From assembly GCA_022747635.1 (NCBI GenBank), contig JAKTNV010000005.1:87287469-87351468 (forward strand): a DNA stretch of 64,000 bases, written 5' to 3'. The position numbers were made by a program, and so were the translations under genes. The notes under the pieces are model-generated. The model made no database searches. It saw only the letters and a list, made by a program, of their open reading frames with translations, and was not told where the DNA came from. The DNA is from Hetaerina americana (taxonomy: Eukaryota; Arthropoda; Insecta; Odonata; Calopterygidae). This document shows positions 45,710 to 54,869 of this stretch, piece by piece (within the stretch, counting starts at the first letter, position 1; each line of letters starts with the position of its first letter).

Positions 45710-46630
45710 TACCAGACATTGGGACTGTAGCAAGGCAAAAGAAGCAAAAAAATATAATGGCTACATTTCCCTGTCTTCATTCCTAGAATGGCGTCGTATG
45801 TACGAGGTATTTGATACCTCCATAAATTATTTATTTTTTTAATATCTGAAATTTGTTATTTTTATTCAATTGTTTGCATATTTCTTATCTTTTTCACGTC
45901 TCCAGATAGGACACCAGGCTTTTTTTTTAATCATATTCTTTTCCCTTGATTAATGATGTCACCTTATTAGGTTTTGCAGCTTCGGCAATTAACGGAACAA
46001 CAAAATATTCACCTGATTTTTAATTTGCTTTTAATGTTTGATTTTTAAACAGGTTTCAAAGCATAGAACTAGCCAAAAAATCTAGTTATTTAACGAGGTA
46101 AACTTCCTCCATAGATCTGCATTACTTAAATGTATTTCTCCATACAGATCAATCCCCAAATTCTTATTCTGAAGATTTCATCGAGGCATCTTCTCTATTG
46201 TAGTCTAATCCACTTGAATTTTTAACATTAGAGACTTCCAGTATGGGTTTCCGAATAAATTTACGACGGTTGAATGCCCCTTCTCTAAACAGAGACATTA
46301 AATTCATATTATTTTGAACCTCAGTTTCCGAAACGAGAAAATATAATTTTTGCAAACGATAGCCGGTCACAATTATGTGTAGTTTAAATTACCATTTTTT
46401 TAAGGTAAAATTTCATATCCTAATGTAATTTTATATTTATTGCGGAAACATTCGTTCTTATGTCTGCTTGAATCAAATACGTTCGGCAATTGCTGATTCG
46501 TTTCTTGATGAAAATTTAAGATGACCAGTTAAAGATGGGATTGCGAAAGTTTTTCATTTAAATTAGCCAAACGATAAACGTTTTAGGAACAACAACAGTT
46601 AATGATAAAATGTTCTGACATTAATGAACA
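45710..46630. other. AT-rich with one unassigned ORF
   Basis: A 68-codon minus-strand frame at 46164-46370 (EVQNNMNLMSLFREGAFNRR inside it) could be a last exon after a weak acceptor. It has no known domain, so it is not called. Confidence 0.3.
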
Positions 46631-46636
46631 TTCCAG

Positions 46637-46786
46637 TCACCATAAACACTGCAAGCTTTCTTGTCGACGGTGAGTCCAGATTATGTTTGGTCTCAAACAT
46701 CCGCTGCTCATATATGTTATTATTCCAGAAAGAGTCCAATTGTGTACATCGACAATGGGTAGATATTACAAACAAACTACTAAGCA
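46637..46786 (+). CDS. Candidate exon interrupted by a mariner
   Basis: After the acceptor AACATTCCAG, a frame continues the phase of the exon at 45214. It reads TINTASFLVDGESRLCLVSN followed by IRCSYMLLFQKESNCVHRQW and VDITNKLL. It stays open until the mariner that begins at 46789 and on into it. Internal donors exist (GTGAGT at 46670, GTAGAT at 46760), so the exon could be shorter. If the exon is real, the mariner sits in or beside coding sequence. Confidence 0.28.
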
Positions 46787-46788
46787 TA

Positions 46789-47704
46789 CAGGGTCGCACC
46801 CAAAAGTGGTTGGACTGATTTTCTCTGGCGCGAACGGAGCGGTGGAGGGGGGTCTGCCTGGCAGGGTAAGGTGGAGGGGGCTCTTAGCAACAGACCGACA
46901 CCAACCTCAGTCGCCTGCGGACTGTCGTTGAGTGAGGACACCGTTTTTAGTGAAGCAAGTTTTTTGTCCGCGTCGAAAAACAAAATGAATCTGAATTTAG
47001 AGCAACGTTATTCCGTGAAGTTTTGTGCGAAACTCGGGAAGACGGCAACTGAGACACTCGATATGATCAAGCAGGCTTATGGGGACACTGCCTTAAGCCG
47101 TTCCACAGTATTTGAGTGACACAAGTTGTTTAAAGAGGGTAGGGAGCTCGTTGAAGACGACCATCGCTCCGGACGGCCGTCGACGGCAAGAACCGACACG
47201 AATGTGGACAGAGTGAGGACACTGCTGAACACAGACCGACGCTTAACTAGTGAAGAAATTGCAGACCAGTTGGGTCTGTCTGCATTCAACGTCCAACGCG
47301 TTATTTCACAGGATTTGGCCTTGCGCAAGGTGTGCGCCAAGATGGTGCCGAAAATTCTGCCATGGCGCGCTCGTCGTCAGACAGCTCCTGGCCAAATACG
47401 GCGTTGCCACGTTGCCGCACCCGCCCTATTCTCCCGATCTGGCACCACCGGACTTCTTCTTCTTCCCCCTGATGAAAAGACAGCTCATGCGACGACGTTT
47501 TGACTCGATAAAGGCCGTTCAAGAGGCTTCGACGAGGGTCATCAACGGCATCCCCAAAGAAAATTTCCAGCGGGCGTAAAGGGGAATGGGAGCAACGTTA
47601 TTCTAAGTGTGTAGCAGCTCAAGGAGCATACTTTGAAGATTATTAAGTCGATGTAAGTATATCGTCAATAAAATTCTTGTAAAAAAATCAGTCCTACCAC
47701 TGTA
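46789..47704 (+). mobile_element. Non-autonomous mariner, internally deleted
   Basis: After TA (46787-46788) the left terminus is CAGGGTCGCACCCAAAAGTG. The right terminus is degenerate: only AGTCCTACCACT remains of the inverted copy, so the end is approximate. The transposase start is at 46984 (MNLNLEQRYSVKFCAKLGKT). There is a TGA at 47117, where mariners normally have Trp before HKLFKEGREL. The second helix-turn-helix follows (SAFNVQRVISQDLALRKVCA). The frame is then joined by a deletion to the last catalytic Asp motif (YSPDLAPPDFFFF, about 47430) and the C terminus. The first catalytic Asp region is missing. Confidence 0.85.
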
Positions 47705-47825
47705 CATGTCATTTACTAGAGCAGATTTTTTAATTGATTTTCATACAGTTACTGTGGAGAAAAGCAAGCTCTAGAATTGTGTACCTAATTGTGTAAATAA
47801 ATATAACTGTGTAAATTCAAAACAC

Positions 47826-48610
47826 CATCACCTACATCTACCCAATAGCACGCAAGCCTCCGCAAGGCCGTGTGGCGGGGGGTGTTAGGTCACCAGCCAT
47901 GCATGCACAATCCCAACCATGTCACCTCTACACAAATATCAGTTTGATCAAGCACTGGAAGAAAGTTACTCACACGAAAGAATGTATTTATATGCAAGAA
48001 TATTCAACAAGGAAAATATTCAAATTATGCTATAGAACTGTCAAAAAAATGGGTCTTTTGATTAATAAAACAACATACTGAATATGGAATAAAATGTATA
48101 CATAACCAATTGTAATTATCTCTTACGCGATTGTTGTCATGTATAATTTGATCTCAAATGGTACGAGGAAAAAACGACATTTTAAATCTATCCGTTCTAC
48201 TATCTATCTCCGTGATTTCACGGATGTGATCTGATCTAACATAATAAGTCGATGCCTGTAATATGGCCTTAATATCCTCAAAAAAGTAACCTGCCTCAAA
48301 TATACGCAGTACATTTAACCTGTATTTAAGCCTACGATCGACTGTTGGCTCCCATCCTAATTATTCCAATGGTGTCGTTGACTGCTACCTTGTTCATTAC
48401 AACTTGTCACAAACCTAGCTGCTCTACATTGCACTCGATCTAGTTCCAAATCTAAGTCTACCTCGTGAGGACCCAATACACCCGCAGTATAGGCGGGACC
48501 TAGCTGACGTGAAATAAAATAACTTCTTGCCCTCCCATTGCAATTCTTTAGTATCCTTTTCATGAATCCAAACATTTCACCTGCAGTATTTTGCCTTGGT
48601 CCACTGCGTG
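47826..48610 (-). mobile_element. L2/CR1-like LINE, 3' fragment
   Basis: The minus strand encodes GEMFGFMKRILKNCNGRARS, GVLGPHEVDLDLELDRVQCR, AARFVTSCNEQGSS and, after frameshifts, EIDSRTDRFKMSFFLVPFEI. This is collinear with the copy at 11166. It ends in the tail motif at 47826-47905 (inverted CATCTACCCAATAGCACGC, GTGTGGCGGGGGGTGTTAGG, TCACCAGCC). This copy shows that the tail belongs to the LINE. Confidence 0.75.
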
Positions 48611-48779
48611 ACCGCGACCTTTCTCCTTTCCAGCCTCCAACGAGGCTACTTAGGTGAGCAGAAATTATTCTGCGTGGCCAAAATGATCTAATTCCTCCTC
48701 TTTCAGAGCAGCATTGGTCTCTTCTCAACTGGTAGGGCTTCTATCTGACCTTAACTTATTCCAGGCGTTACAAGTTTTG

Positions 48780-49435
48780 TATCGATGACTTCATCCGGCA
48801 TTAAAATCGATCCCTCTGCAAACCACGATTGTGCCATCTCCTCTTACGACGTGCCCCTCTCCGCGCCTCTTTTTGATGGTCCATCCATCCCTCTTCTTCT
48901 CCGTCCCCACAGCCATCCCCACACAAGGCAACTCTGAAAGGGGAATGCAGTTCGACTGCTCGGCGCACTGCCATCTATCGCCGGGAATTATACTGTTATT
49001 TCTCTTGCGTCGCGCGACCTTGTCCCTCCCTTTAGTTCTGCCTCCCTCCTTCCTTGACCTGCCTCCCTGCAGCGCCGGCCGCGCCCCTTTCTCTCCACTC
49101 TCTCGGTTGCCAGGGTTCGAGGGACGCGGGGGGGGGGGGGAAGGAGGGAGAGGGGTAGTGCTCCTCGTCGCAAGGCCGTCAACGCGCCCCGCCGCTCCCC
49201 GAGTGAACCCTCCCCCGGAGTATAACCAGCACAGAGCGGCGGCGCCGGGACTAGCGACAGTGGACCAACGGGGGTAAGGGTGGGGGGGGCGGTATCGTGG
49301 GGGGGGGACCCCTTCCCCCTCTTCTTCCCCCCACGTCCCGAAGAACCGCCGCCCGCAATGCAACGCGTTAGTTTCGCAAGGACACGGGGGGGGGCTCCTT
49401 CTCCACCATTAAGCGACGAAAAGCGCGCATTAAAT
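48780..49435. other. GC-rich CpG island
   Basis: The stretch is rich in C and G runs and CpG. Long ORFs on both strands (for example 48791-49363 minus, 48831-49277 plus) are expected from composition and carry no domain. It lies just downstream, on the minus strand, of the candidate exon at 49522-49581. It could be a promoter island of either orientation. Confidence 0.4.
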
Positions 49436-49521
49436 TAGGGTATCAGGAATATTCGGAGTGACCACGCATCACATCTGAGTCGTCCAGTTTTCAACCCATT
49501 CGAATGGAAGTGGGAACTCAC

Positions 49522-49581
49522 GGGGAGACTGTTCTTCAGCTCTTGCTTGTAATTGCGTTCACGGAGAATTAGAGTTGTAGG
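49522..49581 (-). CDS. Candidate internal exon (minus), unknown product
   Basis: Sixty bases lie between an acceptor (TTAGGTTACCAGGTAACCAG) and a good donor (CCC then GTGAGTT, complement at 49516-49521). They read PTTLILRERNYKQELKNSLP in phase 0 to 0, in frame with the exon at 42334-42450. An alternative acceptor eight bases upstream also stays open. I do not recognise the peptide. It is short, so confidence is moderate. Confidence 0.4.
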
Positions 49582-49589
49582 CTGGTTAC

Positions 49590-50900
49590 CTGGTAACCTA
49601 ACAAGTGCAAAGAAAAATTCACACTAGTTTTCGCTAACTGACGTTCATATGGCTGTACATTAAGCGCACACGTGGTATATATTTGTGGCTATTGATAAAT
49701 ATTTCTATTCATATGACATTAAAAACTAAATCTATTAAAGTCTAAATATATTAACTCATCCATTTTCCAATGAAAGAAGAACAGTAGGTGTTTTAAACAA
49801 AACCTTTTTTATTTGTTACAACCGGTTTCAATGCATTAAAGTCGTCCTCAAGGGTATATGTTTTAGTGGAAAATACCTTGCATTCTTCTTAAATTCGAAA
49901 ATGAATCACCGGGCAGACAAGCCTGATACCACCAAGTGTCATCCATAGAGGCCTGCGATAATGAACGGATAACATATCCATCTGGTAAATTATACTGTTT
50001 GTAATTTAAAAAAATATTATTGTTAGCTGCAAGCAAGCAAGCATTACTGTGTCCCTGTTGCTTTAAAAGCTTGTTAGGGCAGATCTAGGACATTATCATA
50101 GAAAATCATTTGCTATACGGTTACTTAAGAAGAACCAATTGTCATATTTGCAAAACATAAACCACACCGATTGAAATTACACATTCGTTAAAACATGCAG
50201 GAACAATCGTCTTTCCAACCGAGTCGCCTAATTTTTCGAAACTTTATTCAGAATGGAAAAATTATTTAAAAAAAAAACAGCAAAAAAATCGAGATGGCCC
50301 GACGTGCTTCAAAACGTTTCGGTCCATAGCATACATTTACATCCATAATGGTATCACAAGTTCTGTCCAATTTCACTGTTTCCCCTTTAAGAAGGTGAAT
50401 TTTTTAGCGATCCCTAGAGCAAAATCTTCCGAGCGAGCAGCCAAGGGATGCATTTAATCCTCGCTTAGAAAACGCTAAATGTAACCCTTGACCTGAAGGG
50501 TAAATACGCAAGTTTGAATGTCTGTTTTCAAACTCCACGCGAACATATTATGTACGAGTAAGACGACAAAACCCTTTTGACCGTATTTGTGCAGAATTTC
50601 GTTCTTGAGGAGGAGGGGGAGGGGGCTAAAGTGTAAAAGAGTTGGATTGTGGGCGGGGAAAGAAGTATTTTTTCTTTTTCAATAAATCATATGCAGCCTT
50701 GTACAATTATTTCATCCGCCCTTAATTTTATCGCTCTTTCCACGTCTCGTTGCTAGAGGCCCCTCGGGTACGCATAGAGAAATATTTCACGCCAAGATAC
50801 CGTGGTGCATGTAACGGTAACTTACAATTATCTACATTATTTGAGTTATTTCACATATTAACTTCAAACTAAAAATTAAAAGAAACTTATTTTTTATATT
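49590..50900. other. AT-rich, one possible repeat
   Basis: 49820-49860 (ACAACCGGTTTCAATGCATT, AAAGTCGTCCTCAAGG) looks like a repeat terminus of a type seen in other arthropod genomes, but no second copy occurs in the window. Nothing else is supported. Confidence 0.3.
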
Positions 50901-50904
50901 CGAA

Positions 50905-50955
50905 TCACCCCCTGCCACTCAACCCAAACGGTGGCTTGCAGGGTGATAACTTGTA
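50905..50955 (+). repeat. L2/CR1-like LINE tail motif (solo)
   Basis: AATCACCCCCTGCCACTCAA, CGGTGGCTTGCAGGGTGAT and AACTTGTATTTG is a diverged tail motif in plus orientation. Confidence 0.5.
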
Positions 50956-51216
50956 TTTGTATTTTATCGGCAATGCAGCGTTTTAGGTAGGTATTGGATA
51001 AACACAAGCTACCAATTGGTACAGCAACAATTCCATTGTTTTTCTCCTAAAAAAACACAGTCTAACATCCAACCTTACAACAAGCCCCTCTTCAATTGTA
51101 TGTTTATACATCCTTACCCCCTTTAATCCGTCCAACCGGGATGAGGGAGGCAATGGGAAATATACTTTACTTTTCGTCGCATGATTTTTATGATGGACCC
51201 AATAACACTCACACAG

Positions 51217-51217
<1 letters not shown>

Positions 51218-51283
<66 letters not shown>
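51218..51283. repeat. (TA)n microsatellite
   Basis: An uninterrupted TA array of about 66 bases. Unlike most arrays here, I see no hairpin unit beside it. Confidence 0.95.
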
Positions 51284-51287
<4 letters not shown>

Positions 51288-51585
51288 GGTATGCTGGGAA
51301 TACTTAAGGGATGCATTGGTGGTTTGATGATATGAGATGGCCATTATTTCACTCGCGTATTGTTGGACAATTTGAGCATCTACGTTGCCTACGAAACAAT
51401 GACAAAATTCAACAAAATCCATAGGAATTACGCAAATCGTTCACAAATCCGATTTGTTTCAAGAGGTGATTAAAATGAAAAGTAAGTTTAGTCGCAATAA
51501 TGAGTCATCTCGAGGATTTGAACTAAATATAAAACATTTATTTGTTGGTAATATAATTAATTACTAACTAGAGGAACTACGTGGA

Positions 51586-51730
51586 GCGGAGGAGTCCTTT
51601 CATTGAAGAACAGCCATACCACAATACGATACCGTACGGCTGTTCTTCTCATTGCCATTCTCTTCTCTTTCGATAAGTATTCGTCACTGAAAAGACTCCT
51701 ACGATACGATAGTATTGTGGTATGCCTGGC
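51586..51730. repeat. Nested inverted repeats
   Basis: GAAGAACAGCC and GGCTGTTCTTC (about 51605-51648) form one stem. CATACCACAATAC inside that stem also pairs with GTATTGTGGTATG at about 51712-51725, and GGAGTCCTTTCA pairs with TGAAAAGACTCC. Two mutually exclusive hairpins are therefore possible. Confidence 0.6.
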
Positions 51731-52149
51731 TCGTATAATAGTTTTTTGCTAGATAAAGTAAGATCAATCAATCTTCAAGATGAGATTTAAAAAAGATGAG
51801 TCTGACAATGTTGGGTAATGTTGACACTACATATAAAATGTCGTGTGATTCATTCAAGAAAAAAAATTCGCTAAATGGAGCGAGCATCAAAGAAAAGGCA
51901 CTAGTTGTAAAGAGTCTTTTGTTCCAGCTTTGGGATGCTGCCTGTACCGTATCCATGGAATTTACTACTTCTACATCAATTTTCAAAGACTTTCACGACT
52001 TTTCAATAGTTTCTAAACTCCGCTGAGATGTCCCTAAATCCTGCTTCGACTTATATCTCCCGTTTTGAGGAAAGGAATAAATTGGAGCTGGTAACGAACA
52101 CGCGTCATTTATTTGGGAAGAAGAAATTTTCTGCGAAAATGAGCAAAGT

Positions 52150-52480
52150 TTGAAGGGCATTAAAAGGATAATTGTTCCATGCAAAGGCAGCTTTCTCTAA
52201 AAGAGGAGGAAGGAGTTGATGATAAGGATGACAGATAAGGAGGCAAATGAAATTGGAGAGAGTGCTTTGATAAGGCGTACGGTGTTCAATGGTTTCGAAA
52301 CAGCCTTATTTAAACCCCCCGAGGGGATAATCATAAATTGTAGTAGGCTTTCAAAATATGAATGTGGAGAAGAACGAAGAGAACACCATGAAAAGAAACC
52401 GATGTAGGGAAACATACGATGGATTACGGGAGAAATTCGAAGAAAGCAGAGAAAGTTGGTTCAGGGCGAACTTGGAGTAA
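52150..52480 (+). mobile_element. Degenerate LINE C-terminal fragment
   Basis: HAKAAFSKR (52180), VFNGFETALFK (about 52280) and AFKI followed by MWRR (about 52348-52375) appear in the same order and spacing as GKEAF, VTMYGAETWSLK and AFEIWVWRR in the LINE at 28385. All frames are broken. Confidence 0.42.
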
Positions 52481-52489
52481 ATGAGTTGT

Positions 52490-53070
52490 TTGACACTGGT
52501 TTTGCTCGATTGTCAACAAACGCGACAGACATCTTCCACACAACTCTCTCATGTCCACATTTTCAGTTAATATGTGATGTACCACACTTTTTGAAATGCA
52601 TACTACGTACGTCTGCTAGCTCGCGCACTTTCAGTCGACGATCATCCAGTGTCACTTCGTGGATTTTCTTCGCCGTTTCTGGAGTCGTCACCTCATTTTG
52701 TCGACCAATTTGATGCTCGCCTTGACAGCTCGCACAGCCTCGTTTAAACTCTGCTACCCAATATTTTACTGTTGTAAACGAAGGAGCAGACTCACCCAGA
52801 GTAGAATCCAGTTCAACTTTTATATCGGTTGGGCTGAGGCCTTTCAAATAAAAGCATTGTACCACATAACAATAACCAATTTTCTCCATTTTCACAAATT
52901 CACTGAAAACGTTCAAAATTGATGGTTGCCAAACAAATACTAAACCACGTGGCGTCTTCAAACTGTAAAAATATGCTTTATAGATTGCGTACTTTCTAAT
53001 ACAGTGACATTTTTAAACGACTACCGCCATCTCTAGGTCAGGCCGGGTACTTCTGAGACCTTTCTCGTTG
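52490..53070 (-). mobile_element. Mariner 5' part (SETMAR-like subfamily)
   Basis: The right end, after TA at 53071-53072, has terminus CAACGAGAAAGGTCTCAGAA (complement). The start is at 52889 (MEKIGYCYVVQCFYLKG). The frame then reads LSPTDIKVELDSTLGESAPS, FTTVKYWVAEFKRG, EVTTPETAKKIHEV and DDRRLKVRELAD, which resembles the mariner family related to SETMAR. A frameshift near 52600 is followed by VVHHILTENVDMRELCGR. The catalytic domain and the other terminus are missing; the sequence runs into the LINE fragment. Confidence 0.75.
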
Positions 53071-53079
53071 TATAAGCGC

Positions 53080-53740
53080 TCATTTCATATTGAGACCAAC
53101 TGAAATTGGTAAATTCACTTGAGTACTGTAAGCGAGAGATACGTTTAGAACTGTGATTTTTACAAAATTGATCGATTTTGTAAATATTCCATTCGAAGTT
53201 TTGTTTAACTGCTAGGCTTGATGTTTAGAATTCTAAACAGTTTTTGGCTGGCGGCTTTGTTTATTGTGATTTGGTTATTAAGACTTGACAAGTATGCACT
53301 GACACAGTTTAGAAATTATAATGTTTCGTGACATGGACAAATAATTTCGTAGAAACGAAATTTTCAATATGGATGCTGACGATTCGAATGGAATATTTCC
53401 ACAGCTGACTAAGTATTTGTAAAACTGTTCCCTCATAAATTGATACGAGCAATTAGGAGAGGGAAAAGTGTTTAAAATTACTGTGAGCCATTTGTGAGGT
53501 AAATTAAAAACAAAATCTTGATGAAACTGCCTGAGCGTCGATGTACGTATTAGGAAACTTGCAAACTTGGACAAAATGAAGATATGAAGCGCCTCAGGTG
53601 CGGAACCGTAGTCATCTCGGTCATTCGATTACCGAATCAACCCCAATTGCATTAAAAAGTAATTTCATAGTTTCCGCTTGCTTCTCAAGAAATTCTTACT
53701 AAACAGTACAATTCCACTGAACTCATATCATTAGCAAGAC
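53080..53740. other. AT-rich, nothing recognised
   Basis: A 98-codon minus-strand frame (53278-53574) has no domain or splice context. Confidence 0.35.
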
Positions 53741-53746
53741 GTCTTT

Positions 53747-53987
53747 ACGGACCCGTCCAATGCCCGTCTTGCAAGGGGTAAACTTTCCAACAGTCGTCCG
53801 CTTTGAGATAACGATTTTTTGGGCAGTAGAAAGAAGACGAGGACTCAGAGATACGATGCTGTACGGGGGAATCAATGCGCCCCGATGTGTTTAGAAGTTT
53901 AAAACGTAAGTTGGTGGGGAATTGAAGAAGAAGGAGTATCGTGAATATCACGAATGCTCCAAACGCTACGATTAATCCTTGGCTCAT
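53747..53987 (-). CDS. Candidate exon with signal-anchor, unknown product
   Basis: An 80-codon minus-strand frame starts at an ATG in good context (G at -3). It begins MSQGLIVAFGAFVIFTILLL, a hydrophobic segment of about 19 residues like a signal anchor or signal peptide. A Ser-rich and then Cys-containing luminal-type stretch follows (SSSFYCPKNRYLKADDCWKV). A possible donor (C then GTAAAG) lies just before the TAA at 53745. It could be the first exon of the minus-strand gene whose exons lie at 49522 and 42334, or a short membrane protein. I do not recognise it. Confidence 0.33.
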
Positions 53988-54108
53988 TCCAGGAATCGAG
54001 TCGCCAGATATACGCCCGTTCTATAGTTTTGAGTTTGAGTGGAGCGTAAGAGAGTGCTTAAGTGTAGACACCATAGCTTTTATCACAAAAGGAGTATTTT
54101 ACATATAT

Positions 54109-54111
<3 letters not shown>

Positions 54112-54153
<42 letters not shown>
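54112..54153. repeat. (TA)n microsatellite
   Basis: A TA array of about 42 bases immediately left of the SINE-B-like segment. Confidence 0.9.
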
Positions 54154-54159
<6 letters not shown>

Positions 54160-54167
54160 ATGAACAC

Positions 54168-54276
54168 AGTAATCAACCCGGGTCGGTTTGGTAGGTGATG
54201 GTAGAGTTCACCCAGTACTAAGCCCGACGGCGTGTGAAATTCACCCAGCAGGGTAGGGGGACCAGTTCCTTTCCCT

Positions 54277-54281
<5 letters not shown>
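54168..54281 (-). mobile_element. SINE-B body, copy 2
   Basis: The text AGTACTAAGCCCGACGGCGTG, read in part (AGTACTAAGCCC, ACGGCGTGTGAAATTCAC, CCAGTTCCTTTCCCTGTG), follows 2900-3000 block by block. The tRNA-like head is missing. An additional GGGTCGGTTTGGTAGGTGAT segment at the left may be the 3' end of the element. (TA)n arrays bound it on both sides. Confidence 0.5.
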
Positions 54282-54325
<44 letters not shown>

Positions 54326-54435
54326 GAAAATATATATATATATATTTATATATGAAAATATATACTTATATATTCACATATGAGCAACGTGAAGATATGA
54401 TATATATATATATATATTTATATTTATATTTATAT
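54282..54435. repeat. Compound TA microsatellite
   Basis: (TA)n is followed by repeated TTTATATATGAAAATATATA units and more TA. Confidence 0.85.
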
Positions 54436-54616
54436 ATCACTGTCATAACTTCTCTTCGCAACTCCTGTGCTAATGTTCTCATGAAAGCACACATATCCTC
54501 CAGAATGCTACCTAAAATGCTATCGATTGAACCAATTCTAGTTTACTCCCAGCTACTTTAATGTTCAACTTCACCTGCCTACTTATCGAGAAAATAATTA
54601 ATCCCCCCCCCCCCAC

Positions 54617-54830
54617 TGTGGCACCGCCGGACTTTTTTGTTCCCAAGAATAAAAAGGAGCTTGAAAGGCAACCGTTTTGGAACGCTGGATTATTCCAGAG
54701 GGCCCGTGACCAGGTGCCTGAACATGTGGTTCCCGTCGACGCCTTCCATGAAACGTACCGCGACTGGCAGGGGCGCTGGCATCGGTGTGCCGATATACAA
54801 GGGGTGCTATTATGCAGAATTTCATTGATT
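54617..54830 (+). mobile_element. Mariner C-terminal fragment
   Basis: Following a run of C (54604-54615), the frame reads TVAPPDFFVPKNKKELERQP, then VPVDAFHETYRDWQGRWHRC. This is the last catalytic Asp motif (APPDF) and the C terminus of a mariner transposase. The first two-thirds and both termini are absent. Confidence 0.65.
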
Positions 54831-54869
54831 TGCACCTCGATCTGCGGTAAATGTTTCTACTAATTCTTA

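Noticed and set aside
48791..49363. 190-codon minus-strand ORF
   Set aside because: It is a GC-rich compositional frame overlapping a plus-strand frame of similar length. It has low-complexity Gly/Arg/Pro content.
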